A stretch of 64,000 nucleotides of DNA. Origin: Dendrolimus kikuchii. Its lineage: Eukaryota > Arthropoda > Insecta > Lepidoptera > Lasiocampidae. The notes under the pieces are model-generated. The model was not told the DNA's origin and did no database searches. It worked only from the letters and a program-made list of their open reading frames with translations. Within the stretch, counting starts at the first letter, position 1; every line of letters starts with the position of its first letter. The stretch is from positions 10,488,401-10,552,400 of the forward strand of contig CM034405.1 of the NCBI GenBank assembly GCA_019925095.2. Direction: 5' to 3'. Shown one piece after another: positions 34,701 through 46,700 of this stretch. Both the position numbers and the translations under genes were made by a program.

Positions 34701-37700
34701 CTCTTTAAACAATCCTTTAATAAATAACTATACATATGACTAATGTCGTGATTCTATATTTGAGTAAATATTCATTTACCTTACTACTGTTTAAAATTTG
34801 ACATAAATTGCAAGTAATGTCAATTTTCTGCCAACGAGAAAGTAAAAGAATGGATATTAAGGTTCAGAAACCTAAAATAAGCCAAAGCAAAGAACTAAAA
34901 TATTTGTTAATGTTATGCTATAATGTTAAGTAGGTAATATTGTTTGAAATGTATTAAAATATAAAAATTAACTAAAATAATTAAATAAGTTAATTATGTG
35001 GTAGATCACTGCCAGCGGGGAGCGTGCCCGGATAGCTGGCTGCATTGCTACGCTGTATGGTAATGCTCATTTGTTTGGCAAAATGTGAGCCAACCTTCTG
35101 ATCACGAGTAGTATTAAAGAGTTTCTCACAGATGTCTTTAAAGACACGTTTTGCCGATGAACCCAACAAACACAATGTTTCAACCCCAAACACAGGCACA
35201 AATATGTAACCTTTTCCTAGGGCTTCGTATTTGCACCGTTTGACGTCTTCAGCTGAAGCGGCGGCATTGCAAGCCCTTGACTCGGTCGTTGGAAGATATG
35301 GACATAACATAAGATACTAATTTGAAAAAAAAAAACATTCAAAAGGACTAAACAATTCGTTATCTTAATTGATGATAAGAAAGATCCATTTGATTTTATA
35401 ACAACACTAAAAAGAAGGGAATCTATACTTCTCTTAGCACTCCAGTACAATGATTGGCATCCTATTAAATTATTAAAAATTATTGTTCAATGTATTAGTC
35501 TTAACTTTTTTTTTTTTGTAGCCATACAATGGTAAAAAATAATAATATTATGGCTACAAAATAAAAAAAAATATTAAGATTTTTTATATATTGAATTGAC
35601 TGGATGCCAATCATTGGGTGGAGTGCCAACAATGGCATAAGTTTAGCCTAAATAATAAAAACAACAGGTCGTGAGAAGTATTTTCAATACTATGATAAGC
35701 AGTTCTTTGAGTTAGTCCTGATTTCAATTTAGATTAGGTAAGAAGTGAGTTGACTTGTGAAATTGACGATTTAAGTCCTTATCATCGTTTGGACAGGAAT
35801 TTGCCAGTCCAGTAGATATCTGTCCAAACGATGATAAGGGCTCAACTCTCTAGTTTCGCAAGTTAAATCACTCTTTTAACATTGAAATTGGAAATCAAGC
35901 CGAAGGGTGTGTCGTAATTTGGCGTATTGCCTGCGCGGGCGGCGGCGGCGGGTGGCGACCACGAGACTGCATAAATGTAGGTGTGTCGGGTAAGTATTGT
36001 GAGTGCCGCCGTCGTTTACTTGAGGAGCTCGTGCGCGCGCTGGTTCGCCAGCGTTATCCTCGTTTGGTTCGATTCACCCTATGATATAGAACACGCGTTT
36101 TGTTTTCTCTTTTATTTAATTCCATTCACAGCGACTGTATTTTCAACATATTGTACTCGAGTCGTATTTTTTTGTTATATTTCTACCAGGGCCGTCTTCA
36201 CCGTTGTGCGCCGCGGTGTGAAAATCAACCCCCTTCCCCAACAAAAATATAAAATAGCATATAATTTTTATGTTGCATTTTTAATGATCCCTTGCTGTTT
36301 AGCACGAACGGAACTGTTCTGCATTCGACATGTCAGTCCGCGTTTATCGTCACTGTAACTATTGGATTTATATGGATGAAAGACAGGATGATGAAATCTG
36401 TGTCCCTACACATTGATATAGTATATTAGTGTCGTTAGTTAGATCTTGAAAAATTATTATGCTCTTTAACAAGTTTTTTACTGAACTCAATTGGATTGCA
36501 CCCCTTGCCCTCTGAGTAAAGACGGCCCTGTTTCTACCATTTAATACGGTAAAATCGAATATTATTCATTAAAGATGCAACGCGTGTTAATTCGAACCCG
36601 TTAAGCGTGTTGTAATTAGCTTAATATTAAATTTCCTCTTAAATTTATGTTAAAATGATAATTAATGCTAAGTAATGTTAAGTCACGCGTTACACCCATG
36701 CCAAAAAATTACTACTTACAGTCGCTGTCGTTCGTAAGACAGTCAAATGTAACATTAACTCGGGCGAATGAGTGTTAGTGATGATTTCTAAGTTTTAGGC
36801 ATATGTTATCAGTCATGGATGTGAACTAGTTGACATTGGGTTGAACACTGATGGTTTAGCATATGGATTGGTACCGGTTTGAGTTGAAGCTTCACAAAAT
36901 CAAAGCACAGGTAATAGAACTAACACCAACTAGAAATTTGAAGAAATTCAACATCAGATTTTATATTTATACTTATATAAATGTTAAGTTTAAATAAAAA
37001 ATACATGAATGTTTGCTGTAAATTGTTAAGTTAGCAATAAATTATTATTGAGTTCGTAGGAGGTTCGCTTTATGTGAACAATTAATGTTAAGACCTTATA
37101 TAATATAGCTCCATTAATTAAACTGTTTACTTACTTATCTCTATATGAGTAACTATACAGTGTTATGGAGGGTTCCTATATCTCACCGACTGTTCATTTT
37201 CCTTATAATCGGCTAAAATTTGACATAAGCTTCATACAAATAACGCCACAATTCATCCGATGGTAAGGCAAGAGAAAGAATAGCAAGATGTAGGTACCAG
37301 CCATCAAAAGAAAGAGCCATATTTTGTAAAGTTTGTTTCCTCTGTGATGTCAAATTGTTTTCACACCTTAGAGAATTAAACAAATTGTTTAGAATTATTT
37401 AATGTTATTACATATTTCCTTTAGTAATGTTTAGTGAAGCTTCGAATTTGTTGGTCAATAAACCATATAGTGTCAGGTCTGATGTTCTGGAGTGTATGTA
37501 ATGTTATGAAAAGGTAATTCTAGCAGGATATTTAGAATTTCACAACAACCAATCATTATCAACGGCTTACACTACTGAGTTTTTAGGACACATGCTTCGA
37601 AGGATATTGGGAATTAGACACAAAGATAGAGATATCGCTAAAATTTGTTTGGAAGCGAGTAGATTTTTAATATATACAAATGACCCCTTACCAATAACCG

Positions 37701-40700
37701 CTGATAATTAAGTATTGTTGAAACGCTCATATATTCAAATGAAAGCAACAATCTTGGAAACCAAATTAGGAACCAAAGAAATGTACCATTATTTACAATT
37801 CCAAATTAAAAGTGTGATAAACAAATCAAATTTGTAGTAGTCTGTCTAAAAATGTACTGAAGATTGTGAAACTTAAATATTTAAAATGTAATTGATTATT
37901 AAATGTCCGCGTATAAGCTGAACAAAACTCCTCACCCGTACAACATGGGGTTAAATTAACGTCACAGCAAACTGTATGAAGTTATATAATTCACTAAAGA
38001 GTAATTACTTTTTTATATATACTTATAACCATGAAACTAGTAAATAGAATGAAAAATATGAAAAGTGAACTACAACAATTAAATTTCGGCTACCGAGAGA
38101 ATTAAAATCACTAGGTAAATTTTTATTTTTATTTTAAAAGTTTTTCGGTGAAATATATCCCACCTTGTACGCGAAGGTAACCCTTCGCGTACAAGGTGGG
38201 ATATATTTCATTCTCATAAATGAAAAAAAAACCGAAGATTAATTTAATTGGTCAAACTCTCAGCGATGAATTAGTAAGGAGTATTTGAAATGCCACTATT
38301 TTTGTACCACGTAATCACCTCGTCGCTAACGAAGATAAAATTCTTATTTATCTATAGAAGCGAATGACTAATTCAGTATGCCGACAAGCTGGAAAATCTA
38401 AAATACACACAGGATAAGGTCTAGACACACCTCAATTTTAATGAGATAAGGCGAAAAACACTTAGGTGAAAACGAAATGAGCAACACACGGCAAAACTTA
38501 TTATAATTATGATAAATGTTGCCGCGTCACAACATCAACGTAATTATTTGTAAAAAATATATAATAATTATCTATTATTTATCCCGTATCGATATCCGGT
38601 ATCCATTTTGAGTGACGCACTTCCGTTTCCTGCTTTATTTCACTTTCGCCGGATGTCTCTCCGATAGAAAGTGGCGCTCCCTATAGTGCTGTTATAGTTT
38701 AGGGTACGGGAGCACCTGTGACCGTTTAGAGTTTTGTGTCGACATTATAGCCCTCAAGACGAACCAGGTAGACCTTACCAGGATTTCTGATATCTCAGGA
38801 AAAATAATAGATAACTTTTATTAGGTATTAAATCTCTCTATTTAATATAACAGATGAGAACACTTCAAAAGGGAAATTATATATTATAAAGCTTGCAAGT
38901 TCGTTTTTCGTATGGGAAATTTAGTCGAAATAGGGTTTGATACTAGCGGACAACACTAAACAATAGCCATCTTGTTTATTGGATCACAAAGGTCCCGGTT
39001 TCAAATCAACTTTCTATTATACAGGATGTTTCAGCGAACGGAACACCTGCTTGAAACCGTTATAGTATACCGGGAATATATCTTAATTAAGATGCATTAT
39101 AATTTTATTATTTAATAATAACAAAGATACAGGAAGAAAAAATAATAATATTGGTTGTGCTTCTTCTTAACATTGTACAATAAGAATGATTGAACTTTGC
39201 ATAAAACATTTGGTAAGTTGCCCTCTAATAATGCCGCCAAACACAAACACGCCGACAAAGCAACCGCGCATCCGACTTACCGATAGTCGGCGTTTGTATA
39301 AAGTTCAGCTGAAAGTTCGTGATCTCAACGATTTGTAAACATTGTTAACGGGGATCCTATTAAAAGTACATCGCTGCTGAAGTTAGTTTTCATGCGTTTT
39401 TTCAATACCGGATGAATAAATTTGAAAAGAAAAAAATATGTTCGATTTAAAATCTTTTACTGTACATGTTCCATCCACCTGGTTTTATGCGACATTATGG
39501 TGATAAGAAGTGAAAGTTTAAACGGTCATAACTCTAAAACTAAATGTTTAAGAATTTTTCCTTTCTGTAACTGTACGCTAGTGTTATGCCCTTTCACCCA
39601 TTTAAGTGTAGGTGTTCCGTTTGCTGAAACACCCTGTATACGCTGTTCTGTTTTGTAATTGAGTCTAATATGGTAACTATAATATAATAAATAATTTAAT
39701 CGAATTTTTCTCTAAATATTGACCACTCTCCAGTAGTCGTGTCCATAGAATGATTTAGATGTCAGACACGATTATCAATACTTTCAAAGTCAGTCACGCG
39801 ATGTCGAATTTTCTAGCTTGCTGTCATGTGACGTCGCGTTGCGAATTTATATATTAGAAAAGCAGTTTAAAAAATTATTTAACTAAAATCCCTTATTTTG
39901 GCTTTGGCGATTAATGTATTGTTGCGGACAGAATCATCCCCCTGACCTCTCCCCCCGAAAACCCGTAGCCCCACGCCCCGCTTACCGCGGATATGTAGCT
40001 CGCTCCGTTAGCTGCTAAGCGTCTGCATTTTTGTAGTACCTTAGTAAGCACGGGGCGAATCTCCGGCATCGTTTGGTTGAATATATACACACATTGGAAA
40101 GTACATACACACAAGGAAGCGTATTTAAATCTGATAAAGCGAAGTTTTAGTTAAGTGTAACAGTCGTAAAATCCTAATGCCTCTGCTTTAGTGATTTAAC
40201 TAAGGCACTAATAAAGACATAACGCAGGTACAACCAAGGGTTTAATGCGTTATTTAAGATGCAACATTATTAAACATTGACAGAGATATCTCATGTATAT
40301 ACCTTAACTAGCTGCGCCCGCGGCTTCACCCGTGTGGTGATGGAAAATCGTTATATTTTGGATAATTCACACTATATCTTTATAAATTACAGCCTGTGTT
40401 ATTCTGATGTGTAAGCTATATAACTGTAAAGTTTCATCAATATCCATTCAGTAGTTTTTGCGTGAAAAATCCATAGATACGTTCTTACAAACTTTCGCGA
40501 TTATAATATTTATAGGATTATGGGATGTATCTAATAGATAATGTTTTATTTTTTAATGCCATACATAACACACATTTGAACACAGTCACTAAGATATACA
40601 CAGTACTTAAGAGTACGAAAATTGGAATTACAAAATTTACGGACGACGAAATTGCAAGCTTGTGAACCCCGAAGCTGTAAACAACACCTTATAAAGCATA

Positions 40701-43700
40701 TACGATTCAATACCTTGCGGTTGACGCGATCGATCTGGCGGTTCTGGTTTTCCAGCTCAGAGCCCATATCGAGTGCCATGTTGCGCAGGTTCCCGATCAT
40801 GGTGTTCACTTGGCCCATGTTCTCTTCCATCTCATCCTCGCGGGCGTCGTTTGTTATCCTGAAATAAATCAACAATTTAGATCATACTATTGTACAAGTA
40901 ATAATCAATCAATCCAAAGAGAAAGCGAGAGACAGACGAAGGGCGATGGAATGAGGTAGTATTGTTACTTTCTATTATTGTTTTTTGTAAATAATAATAT
41001 TTACTAGACTAGAAAACTTAAGAAAATACTAAAGGGATATATAGATAAATTTGAACACTTGATATAAAGCAAGCTTTGAGTGCTTTATATTGTTGCAAGG
41101 CGATACTAATCCTTTACAGGTGTCTTATTACCCCTTTAAATTTGAGTGATCTATTGTTCGCGCTAGTCTCTTTGTTTACGCCGCCATAAAAACTTCTTTC
41201 CTCTGTTGTTATTTCATGCGGGTTCTTGGAATCCATTAAGCTGACCATTTAACAATTTCAAAAACCAGTGGGCGGCATGTATAATTTACAAATGGATGAG
41301 ATTCGGTCAGCCGGGAAAGGCGTTAGTCGTGATCGACTGCGAACGAGTCGTTACTTAGTGCACTTTTGGAGCGAGTATCTTATAACGAGGAACTTTGCGC
41401 GATTTATGTGATAACGATTTTCTGCCTTACGGTTTGGTTTTTTTAGTTGTATTCGGCTATACTTGTAAGAACTGAATTACGTGTGTCTGTACTTCTAATA
41501 AACTTTGTGATAATTCTAACGGCATTTCCGAATTTACATACTACAAATCCCCTAATCCTAAATCCTACAAATTCGTAACAATATGAAAAGGATAGCGTCT
41601 GATGAAACAATAGCAAACACCCTATTAAGTATCTTATATAACTTTTTAGTGGGGCCTGTCGCACTCAGCGCCTTGTCTACCAGCGGCCAAATGGCGCTAG
41701 TCAAAGAGGCACAAAAATAAAACAACAGCAGCCTGTCCAGTGATAATAACAGAGGTCAGTGCCTATTCTCTATTTTTAATACACAACTCAAAAAGGAAGA
41801 TGTTTTAAGCACGGTATGGAAACCAGAAAAAAGTCGACTCAGTCTAAGGATGTATTATCCCCGCAAATTGCTAATGCACTGAAACCTTGTCAAATTAACA
41901 TTCACGTGACGTCAGCCGCAACTAAAAAGTACAGCTAACAAAAAATATCTGACAATAAGTACAAGGTGAGGTTTATGAGCGTAGATAGAAGCATTTATGA
42001 TAATTGTAATTATCTTTAAAATAAAACCAAATAAGTATTTGAATAATTTTCAACGTGTATTACATTTTTAAAATCTAACCTAATTCTTCAACTCCACTCA
42101 TATAATCTAAATCCGATTCAGAATCGGTTTCAATCATTAGCAGTGATTGAGTGCAAAGCCTCCAAAGTTAAAGACTCTATGTTACTCTCCAACTGGTCTA
42201 CATTTTTGTCAGAAACTCTTTGTTTCACGAGATGCCAGATGTACTCAATGGGATTGAGGTCGCAATTATAAGGTGGCAGTTTTACTACTTCATGGCCATG
42301 GTCAGTCAATAATTTATCTACGATATAGTTTTTTGGCGGTTTGTGGCTTTTTATTAATAAAAATAATTCTGGTTTCGTGTAGCGTTCGGGAAACTCAATG
42401 TTACGTGCTTGGAGCCACTCAACCATCACTTGTTTTTTTGAACTCATATTAAGAGTTTTATCTGCCTCTTTACTGTGGTTAGGGGCATTGTCCATTACAA
42501 TGATACTATTAGGCGGTATATTAGCTATGAGTTTTTCGTTTAACCATTTTGTAAAATTTTCTGAATTCATTTGGTCATGATAATTGCCGATTATTGTCTG
42601 CTTTAAACACTAAAAGTGCGTTATCCACAAATCCTAATTCACTCCCAGCGTGAACGGTTATCCAGCGGCGACCAGGGCTATCGTTCTTTCTCACTCCAAC
42701 ATTCATAATAGACTGCCAACACTTTTTCACGGTGTAGTGGGCGTGAATCCAGGTCTCATCTATATAAAACACTTGTTTTTTGTCAGCGCCAAGCGCATCA
42801 TTTTGCCTCATGCGGCGTAAATATTTAGCCCTCCAAGCTTGAATATTAGGTCTTTCAATCAAAACTAATCTTTTCTGGTGACAGTTTATGAATTTATACC
42901 CTAAACAGTTTTTCATTATGTTACGTAATGTGGTTTCACTTCCTTTATAATCTAAATCTTGTTTAGCGGCAGCCATAATTTTACGCATGGTTGGTACTTC
43001 CTTGCGGACCGTGTAGATTGAACTAATAATGTTTCTTAATGCTGATAACGCAAATCCATCCAAAAAATCCTTTTTGCCCCTCTTTTTTTTAATTGGCGTT
43101 TTAATTTTACTACCACCAGACGTAGATATTTGTTTTTCGCGCCTTAATTTTGTTATTGTATTTTTTGCTATACCTGTAGCGCTCAATACTCGCTGTGTGA
43201 CCTTGGTCGTATTTTGTAGGAGTTCTAAAATTTCGTTTAAAGTTTGCTTCGAAATAACTACGTCCTCACTAGTATCAGATGCATTTTTCAGCGAATGAGT
43301 TACAGTTTGACGTAGTCTATTAGTGTCCTCCTTCTCTTTTTCAAAATAATCGTCCACTTTAATGATTGTTTCACGAGCACGACTGTGAAGTATTTTTCTG
43401 CTCATTTTAACAACAACAATAACAGAAAGAAAAAACTTAACAACAATATCAGCAAACAAAACAAAATAACCATTTTAAATTACGAACAAAACAAAATAAC
43501 GACAAAATTAAAATTAAGTGACAAGGTACTCGATATGTATGCGTACTCGCCAGCCAGTGATGCTAACGGTACTGAGTGTTCGAATACGGTTACGTCACCA
43601 AAATGGCGGCCAGGCGCATTAGCAATTTGCGGAGATAATACGGTTCAACGTACAACATTTTGCTGACGCTGCGGCCTACTTTAATATTATAATATTACTC

Positions 43701-46700
43701 TATGCTCACAAATACTTTGTGATTGACTTGCTATCGAGTTGCTATCAAGTGGCTACGAGTTTCTATTAGTCGTAACATACGACTTCAACAACCACTAAGT
43801 TAAACCCAAGGATCAGCCTCCAAGCCCAACTACTACGAGAATAAATCCCTGTAAGCAACAAGGTGTATTTTCTTCACCCTACTACAAGAATACACCAGCA
43901 CTCCACCAACAACTGTCAGCATCCACCACTACAAGCAAGAGCAAGTGTACAAACTGTACAAAGGACAAGTAAGCTTTTTTTTTTGGTTTTGTTCTAACAT
44001 TAACCTCAACTAAAGTTTTTAGTTACAAAAGGTCGTTGAATAGGTTTTGCTGAATAAATCAGTTCCGAACGGTTTAGGTAGGTTTAGTTTAGTACAGCAA
44101 GTTTTCAGTTGCTCACACTTCTCTTCTTACATATAAAAATGATTCGTAGAAATGTATGTAAGCACATAACTTGAGAACGACTTTACCGATTTTGATTAAA
44201 CTTTTTGTGTGTGTTTAAGTGGGTCCCCGGATGGTTTAGATTCACAATTGGAACCGGTAGGTGGCACTAGAATCAGGGCCTAGATTTTAATTTTTTCAGG
44301 GCAGGACAACGTCTGCCGGGGCAGCTAGTTTATATTAGAAATAGTTTTCATATAGAGAAAGTAATCTCGCGGAATAAACCGGTTAATGCAGGTTTACATG
44401 ACACTCTAACATTTACAATCAGAACGAAATACTTGACTAAAATCGATTAAAAGTAGTTAACTTTAAACCTGATCCAAGTCTTGGTTATAAGTTCAACGTG
44501 TGTATCAGTGGCATCATAGCTCCCATACAAATGAACCGATTTTGATTTGTTATTTTTTTTGTATATCCCTTGCAAGGGTTGGTTATAAGAGTACGCTCTT
44601 ACGCACCTTCCTATGTAACCGGCTTGTGGTCCTACACCGTTGCGTTCGTCCATCACCCTCTGAGGTTGGTTGTTCACAACTTTGCCGTCGTCGTTCCCCT
44701 TCCATGTGCCGTCGTCTTCTTTGAAGGATGCTCCCCTGTAACATTCAACGGATGACGGTATAATAAAATTTGCCAGCATAATGATATTACCATGTCTGAA
44801 AATATTCTCTCCCAAGTGAATTCGTTACTTCCTAGGATTGTGATATTGAAGGCAGTGAATAACTGCTTTCCTCCACCAAGATCGGTTTTGAGCACAGTGG
44901 AGGGCTGAATTTATTGACATGTCCAGCTGGTGAGTGTGGGCATACAAATTTGTTCAACCTCGCATTTTTTCCAAATGCATTTTTTTTAAAAGGCCAGGAA
45001 TTTAGCCACATAATAATTAAAAAATAAAGACATTTTGCTGGGAACTTTGTTGCGCTTCTTCATTGACAGGAACTAAAATTGCTTTGGAAGTGGTGGTAGT
45101 CACATGATTTTTAATAAGTAATGTGTAAAAATCCATTTTTAAATAAATACATAAATTTTATTTCCAGCAACTTGGTCAATCTACTGCAAGGTCTCTTGCC
45201 TTCATCATACCCAGTGACTACAAGTCTCTGTATTGTCTAGCTTCTTCGGGCTATATACGTTGTCGGTATGCTGCTCATAATACTATTAATATCTAATTAA
45301 CATATTGCTCATGAACTCAAATATTAGGTCATAACAGTTTTTTATGGATATGTAGTCATTTTAGCAAAAACGGAAGCCTTATTTATGTCTTAGTTATGTT
45401 CATCACTGTATGTCAGTTATATTTCTTGGAAACTACTAAATCTATCCAGATGAAGTTTGTAACAGGATGGTGCAGACTGTAAAGCGATACAAAATTATGA
45501 ATGACCTTTATTCACGACCTTTGTGAATAATCCTACAGGTTCTTTATTTTGAATTTTGTCCTTAACCCTCTAAGACGGAATCACCACAATTTTGTGGTCG
45601 AACTGTCACACAGGCTAATTGGGAAACACCACAAATTTGTGGTCAAATACAGATAATTGAAACGAATGTTGAACCCATGCTTTCTACCTCTAACTACATA
45701 GAATTTGTATTAGAATAAAAGAGACGATATAATTCTCTTGGTTTTGGCGAGGCAATTTTGATGGCAGCCGGCAGCTTGTGGACAAAAATAATATTAAATT
45801 TGACCTCTCAAAGGGGTTAAGATTGAGACATTAGGATGTAAAAAGACCATTATGCTTTTTCTACCTCCGATATGAATCAAATTTGAATGTTTGTTATACA
45901 ACGTTTATTTTTTTTTCATTGCCAAGATGGCCCAGCTAAAGAAAAGTGGTTGCCGTCGCCTATGGGACGTTTGCAACACCAGGAGCGAAGCCAACATATT
46001 GCCAGCCTGTCGGATGTGATAGACAGATCAGATACGATGATGGGATGGGGTGAGGATAGAGGAATCTGATAGGGAGAGAGGGAAGTGGGCGATAGGAGCT
46101 CTCACTCATCGTACGAAACGCTAAAGGCTAAGCTTTCCACCCCAATATTCTGTGAGAGCGTATCATCACGCCCATAGAGCTAACCCTTTTTTTTGTCAAC
46201 ATTAAGGGAATGCCTTTGCACATATCCTCAGGCCCCAGGGGAAGCCACCAAGGGGTAATCGGGAATCCCGGCTGCCGGTGTTGCACATAAGCTTCACATT
46301 AGAGCTTGCAGGCACCGACCGCCAGACTACCCACTAAACCTTCCAGCGTCACGGAACCGTAACCATGGGTATGACTGCCGTGACACCTCGATGCAAGCTG
46401 ACAAGGAGGGGTGTCCCTGGAACTAGAATACCCCACGGCACTGGGTGTGGCTCGCCGGGAGGGTCAAGAGCAAGTAATCAAGATAGATTCCAGCATGGCT
46501 CTACTACGTCATTTTTTTAGCATTGTTTAGCTTTAGTTTTTATTCTAATAGTGCGGCTTCATCTGAGTTAAAGTTATAGGTATAGGCCATTTCACGCAGA
46601 TGTGGCGATGAATGCGCAATTTGAGTGAGACATTGTTAATAACGTTAAATATTGACAGATAACACATGGCGTTAGTTTTTAACGCTTTAAATAGGACGCA

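Larger units (their letters stand above)
28724..36015. other. Interval between the two alternative last exons
   Basis: 7.3 kb, strongly AT-rich. Holds a SINE (31135-31312), a possible small frame (30638-30826), an R2-type element fragment (34990-35300) and a 56-bp-arm imperfect hairpin (35741-35875). From about 31320 to 34980 I see no recognisable element or gene. Confidence 0.55.
36079..40713. other. SNAP-25 intron before the last exons
   Basis: Contains a hAT-type MITE (36188-36530), a repeat at 37170-37245, a perfect 29-bp hairpin (38149-38210), an inverted-end element (39018-39640) and a LINE tail (40311-40515). Other parts show nothing that I recognise. Confidence 0.55.
40859..44606. 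other. SNAP-25 intron 5
   Basis: Dominated by the Tc1/mariner-like element at 41855-43638; a LINE-tail repeat follows at 44115-44335. Nothing recognised from 40900 to 41650. Confidence 0.55.

Noticed and set aside
27292..38210. Perfect hairpins as microRNA precursors
   Set aside because: Stems are exact and loops are four to five bases, unlike animal pre-miRNAs, which have bulges and larger loops.
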